This document shows positions 61,087 to 64,000 of a DNA stretch of 64,000 nucleotides, in pieces. Both the position numbers and the translations under genes were made by a program. Source of the stretch: Candidatus Nitrosotalea bavarica (GTDB lineage: Archaea; Thermoproteota; Nitrososphaeria; Nitrososphaerales; Nitrosopumilaceae). The notes beneath the pieces were generated by a model, which saw only the letters and a program-made list of their open reading frames with translations, was not told the DNA's origin and did not search any database. The stretch covers positions 124,001-188,000 of the forward strand of contig NZ_FUYK01000003.1 in the NCBI RefSeq assembly GCF_900167955.1, in the 5' to 3' direction. Position 1 is the stretch's first letter. Every line of letters starts with the position of its first letter.

Positions 61087-62223
61087 ATGGACTATGATGT
61101 TGTAATAGCAGGTGGAAGTGTTGCAGGACTGTTATGTGCAAGAGAGATTGCAGCAAAAAACCACAAAGTCCTCGTCATAGAAGAAGATCATGAGATTGGA
61201 ACTCCAGAACATTGCGGAGGAGTAGTAAGCATTCCTGCAATGGAGGACTTGGGAATCATTCCCATGAGAGCTACACTTGACAACAAGATACGTTCTGCTA
61301 AAATAGTAGCACCATCTGGAAAAAGTTTTACACTTGATGCAAGACCTCAGCAGGTCATAGTATTGGACAGACGTGAGTTTGACAAACAGATTGCTCATCA
61401 GGCCCAAGTCAATGGAGCAGAGATTAGAGTAAAATCATCATTAAGAGAGATAACAAAAGACAGTGTAAGAACTTCAGACGGCGAGATAAAGTGTAAGATA
61501 ATAGTTGATGCAAGAGGAGTATCATCGCTCATTCAGAAGGATAGAACTGGTACACTCCAATCCGCACAATACGAAGTCTTTGCAGATTGGATAGACAAAG
61601 AAAGAATTGAAGTTCATTTGGATCAAGAAAAATATCCAGGATTTTTTGCATGGGTTATACCTACAAGAAGAGATGAAGCTAAAATTGGAGTTGCAGGAAG
61701 AGGAATCAATCCAGCACTTGCCATAGAAGAATTTCTCAAGAAGAAAGGAAGACATTCAACCATTAGAAAAATATTTGCGCCAATTTGGATTAAAGGTCCA
61801 ATCAAGGAATTTGTTATAGGAAATCTAGTAACAATAGGAGATGCCGCAGGACAGGCAAAGCCTACAACAGCAGGCGGAATTTACTCTTCCGGAATTGGAG
61901 GCATGTTGGCAGGAAGATCGATTTCCAAATTTTTAGAGTCAGGAAAAGAATCTAGTTTATCAGAATACCAAAAAGAGTGGACTGGAAAATTTGGCAAGGA
62001 GTTTGAGCATATGCTTCTTGCACGTTCCCTGCTTGAGAGACTGGACAACAAATCAGTTGATTCAATATTTGATTCCATAACACCAAAGATACTAGATGAG
62101 ATCTCAAAAGAAGGAAGCTTTGATTTTCATACCACGTCTGTTGCAAAGATGTTAGGAGTACGAGGGTCGGTCAAAGCAGTTCAGGCAATTCTTGGAAATG
62201 AATTGAGAAGATTGTTGAACTAG
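61087..62223 (+). CDS. Geranylgeranyl reductase family protein
   Basis: 378 residues. A FAD-dependent reductase that saturates the isoprenoid chains of archaeal lipids or of related compounds. N-terminal DYDVVIAGGSVAGLLCA (dinucleotide binding), the typical PEHCGGVV, a central WVIPTRRDEAKIGVAG and GDAAGQAKPTTAGGIYSSG are all present. Length is normal. ATG 61087. Confidence 0.93.
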   Translation: MDYDVVIAGGSVAGLLCAREIAAKNHKVLVIEEDHEIGTPEHCGGVVSIPAMEDLGIIPMRATLDNKIRSAKIVAPSGKSFTLDARPQQVIVLDRREFDKQIAHQAQVNGAEIRVKSSLREITKDSVRTSDGEIKCKIIVDARGVSSLIQKDRTGTLQSAQYEVFADWIDKERIEVHLDQEKYPGFFAWVIPTRRDEAKIGVAGRGINPALAIEEFLKKKGRHSTIRKIFAPIWIKGPIKEFVIGNLVTIGDAAGQAKPTTAGGIYSSGIGGMLAGRSISKFLESGKESSLSEYQKEWTGKFGKEFEHMLLARSLLERLDNKSVDSIFDSITPKILDEISKEGSFDFHTTSVAKMLGVRGSVKAVQAILGNELRRLLN

Positions 62224-62273
62224 ATGATAAATGATAAGCAAGATATAAATTCGGTCAAACTTGCGTTTTTAAC

Positions 62274-62453
62274 ATGTCGTCAACAATAGCATTACCCGTG
62301 TGCACTTCATGCCACAGACCAATAATGCCTAGAGACATGTGTGTAAAATTTAACTGTCCTAGCTGCGGTTCCCTATTGCTTTGGAGATGCGAGAGTTGCA
62401 GAGAAGCAGCGAGAGCATACAAGTGTAATTCATGCACTTTTGAAGGACCTTAA
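62274..62453 (+). CDS. Zinc-ribbon RNA-binding protein (DUF1610-like), upstream of aEF-1beta
   Basis: 59 residues from ATG 62274. Four CxxC knuckles (CTSC, CPSC, CESC, CNSC) give two zinc ribbons; the pattern PRD-x-C-VKF-x-CPSCG is conserved in archaeal DUF1610 proteins. They occur next to the aEF-1beta gene in many archaea. It lies 4 bases upstream of that gene. Likely an RNA- or translation-associated protein. Confidence 0.85.
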   Translation: MSSTIALPVCTSCHRPIMPRDMCVKFNCPSCGSLLLWRCESCREAARAYKCNSCTFEGP

Positions 62454-62457
62454 AAAA

Positions 62458-62739
62458 ATGGCGCGACTTTCGCTTCGAGCAAAAATCCTTCCAACTGGAA
62501 CTGAGATAGATCTAGATGAGGTTGCAAAAAAGATCCAAGGAGTATTAAAAGAAGGAATAATATTTTCAAAGTATACAAAAGAGCCACTTGCATATGGGCT
62601 TTATTTTCTTAATGCCGAATTTTCCCTAGATGATAAAGAAGGACAAATGGATTCTCTTGAAAATGCGATTCGTTCAATCGAAGGCGTAGGAGAATTTCAA
62701 GTATTAGGTTTAAGTCGAACATCTGTTGACATGAAGTAG
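62458..62739 (+). CDS. ef1b: Elongation factor 1-beta (aEF-1B)
   Basis: 93 residues from ATG 62458. The nucleotide-exchange factor for aEF-1alpha. LAYGLYFLNAEFSLDDKEG and IRSIEGVGEFQVLGLSR are diagnostic. The TTG at 62440 is in frame, but overlaps the zinc-ribbon gene. The Cdc48 gene follows after 8 bases. Confidence 0.93.
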   Translation: MARLSLRAKILPTGTEIDLDEVAKKIQGVLKEGIIFSKYTKEPLAYGLYFLNAEFSLDDKEGQMDSLENAIRSIEGVGEFQVLGLSRTSVDMK

Positions 62740-62747
62740 GTGGCCTT

Positions 62748-64000
62748 TTGGTAAAAAAAGACGAACTGCTTCAAATGCGGGTCGGAGAAGCAAAACAAAG
62801 AGACGTTGGAAAGAGACGAGCTAGAATAGAACCGGAGGCAATGGAGTTTTTAAAAGTAGAAGCAGGAGATATGATAGAAATAACAGGTAAGAGGGCAAGC
62901 TGTGCCATAGTCTGGCCTGCAGATGATGATAACAAATCACCAGATGTAATACGAATTGACGGTCAGACAAGAAAGAATGCAGGTGTTGGAATAAACGATC
63001 TAGTAAATGTAAAAAAAATAGTTGCCAAGCCTGCAAAAAGCGTAACCCTGATGCCAGTTAATGGCAATGTTACAGTAGACAAGGAATTTACAGATTTTGT
63101 AAAAAATAGACTCAGAGGACTACCTCTTTCAGAGGGAGACGAGATATCAGTTATGATTCTTGGGAATTCAATGGATTTTAAAATTCATAAAATTTCGCCA
63201 AAAGCTGTTGTAAAGATTGAGCGTAGTACTGCCGTTACCATACTAACTGAAACAACCACCGATAAAAAAATTCGAGTCACATTTGAAGAGATAGGTGGTC
63301 TCAAGTTACAGACAAAGAGAATGAGGGAAATTGTGGAACTGCCACTAAAACATCCTGAAATATTTGTAAGGCTGAACATAGAACCGCACAGTGGCATTCT
63401 CCTATATGGCCCACCAGGATGCGGTAAGACATTAATTGCCAAAGTATTGGCAAGTGAGTCAGAGGCCAACTTTTATTCAATTAACGGCCCAGAGATTATG
63501 AACAAGTATTACGGAGAGACAGAAGCAAGGCTGAGAGACATTTTCAAAGAAGCAAAGGAGAATTCCCCTAGTGTGATATTCATTGATGAAATTGATGCAA
63601 TTGCTCCAAAAAGAGAGGAAGCGTATGGAGATGTAGAAAAAAGAGTAGTGGCACAGTTGTTAGCTTTGATGGATGGCCTTAACGAGAGAGGAAATGTCAT
63701 TGTTCTAGGAGCCACGAATAGGCCAGAGAGTGTAGATCCTGCCTTGAGAAGACCAGGTAGATTCGACAGAGAGATTGAGATCTCAGTACCCAATGCAGAT
63801 GGAAGATTAGAGATATTACAAATTCATACACGTGGTATGCCTTTACATGATGTAGACCTCAAAACACTTGCTGCAGAATTGCACGGTTATACCGGAGCAG
63901 ACATCAAATCACTTTGCAGAGAAGCTGCAATGAAAGCTGTAAGAACTCTCTTGCCAGATGTAGAAAATGAAACTGAAAAAGTATCTCCAGAAATTTTACT
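62748..64000 (+). CDS. cdc48: Cdc48/VAT AAA ATPase (partial, C-terminus outside window)
   Basis: From TTG 62748 the frame runs off the right edge after about 417 residues. The N-domain (about 1-175; [21 protein letters not shown], ending ITEIER-like [11 protein letters not shown]) is followed by the D1 AAA domain: Walker A GPPGCGKT, Walker B VIFIDEID, and the sensor/arginine-finger region [22 protein letters not shown]. The second AAA domain lies outside. A protein-unfolding ATPase that feeds the proteasome. It starts 8 bases after aEF-1beta. Confidence 0.96.
   Translation, partial: MVKKDELLQMRVGEAKQRDVGKRRARIEPEAMEFLKVEAGDMIEITGKRASCAIVWPADDDNKSPDVIRIDGQTRKNAGVGINDLVNVKKIVAKPAKSVTLMPVNGNVTVDKEFTDFVKNRLRGLPLSEGDEISVMILGNSMDFKIHKISPKAVVKIERSTAVTILTETTTDKKIRVTFEEIGGLKLQTKRMREIVELPLKHPEIFVRLNIEPHSGILLYGPPGCGKTLIAKVLASESEANFYSINGPEIMNKYYGETEARLRDIFKEAKENSPSVIFIDEIDAIAPKREEAYGDVEKRVVAQLLALMDGLNERGNVIVLGATNRPESVDPALRRPGRFDREIEISVPNADGRLEILQIHTRGMPLHDVDLKTLAAELHGYTGADIKSLCREAAMKAVRTLLPDVENETEKVSPEIL

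Overview
The window is AT-rich archaeal chromosome. Its gene set points to a Thaumarchaeota (Nitrososphaerota) genome, most like the Nitrosopumilales-type ammonia oxidisers. It encodes class-1 release factor aRF1, ribosomal protein S26e, Alba, aEF-1beta, a Cdc48/VAT ATPase, Pth2, a Dpo4-type DinB and NreA with PCNA-binding tails, an archaeosortase-like membrane enzyme, geranylgeranyl reductase, and myo-inositol-phosphate synthase plus a CDP-alcohol transferase for archaeal inositol lipids. No amo or ribosomal RNA genes lie here, so the placement is an inference. Many genes have a TATA-like element (often TTTAAATA) about 25-30 bases before the start codon, the signature of leaderless transcription. 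I used that spacing to choose several starts.

Layout. 1-9.1 kb: a partial ZIP metal transporter divergent from a small winged-helix gene with a perfect palindrome between them, a DsbA-like protein, aRF1, thioredoxin, a HIT hydrolase, surface proteins and dihydroxy-acid dehydratase. 9.2-14.9 kb: a compact, mostly overlapping trpEGDCBA operon without trpF. 14.9-23.3 kb: CTP synthase, an NAD kinase fused to a winged helix, a PfkB kinase, S26e, a lipid-head-group transferase, a deoxyhypusine-synthase-like protein and an M3 peptidase, with several zinc mini-proteins between them. 23.3-29 kb: a candidate structured RNA, a surface protein, pyruvoyl arginine decarboxylase, peroxiredoxin, pyrophosphatase and an alcohol dehydrogenase next to an LsrF-type aldolase. 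29.1-33.9 kb: ilvB-ilvN-leuA-leuB, preceded by a tiny ORF extremely rich in Val/Ile/Leu codons and by hairpins, which looks like an attenuation leader. 34-37.5 kb: an arsR-AHSA1 pair with two overlapping palindromes, aspartyl-tRNA synthetase and a NusA-like protein. 37.7-44.2 kb: two Opp/Dpp ABC ATPases separated by an inverted repeat-protein gene (the second ATPase is frameshifted by a 38-bp tandem duplication), then SMC. 44.3-50.4 kb: inositol-phosphate synthase, canonical deoxyhypusine synthase, a GNAT and an unusual short CysRS, a stand-alone Lrp-type RAM protein, a PAC2 protein and Alba. 50.4-64 kb: DinB, a metalloprotease-like protein, an archaeosortase with Ser for Cys, NreA, a MEDS protein, DUF99, an EF-Tu-like protein without its GTPase motifs, a Met/His-rich secreted protein, a DUF190-CrcB fluoride pair, Pth2, geranylgeranyl reductase, a zinc ribbon with aEF-1beta, and the start of Cdc48.

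Connections. Amino-acid biosynthesis dominates (Trp, and Ile/Val/Leu via ilvD, ilvBN and leuAB). Polyamine/hypusine metabolism appears as arginine decarboxylase plus two deoxyhypusine-synthase homologues. Inositol lipid synthesis is covered by Ino1 and the CDP-alcohol transferase. The best candidates for something undescribed are the branched-chain leader upstream of ilvB, the duplicated-segment frameshift in oppF, the minus-strand structured RNA near 23.3 kb, the NAD kinase-winged helix fusion, the Ser-type archaeosortase and the cluster of tiny zinc proteins.
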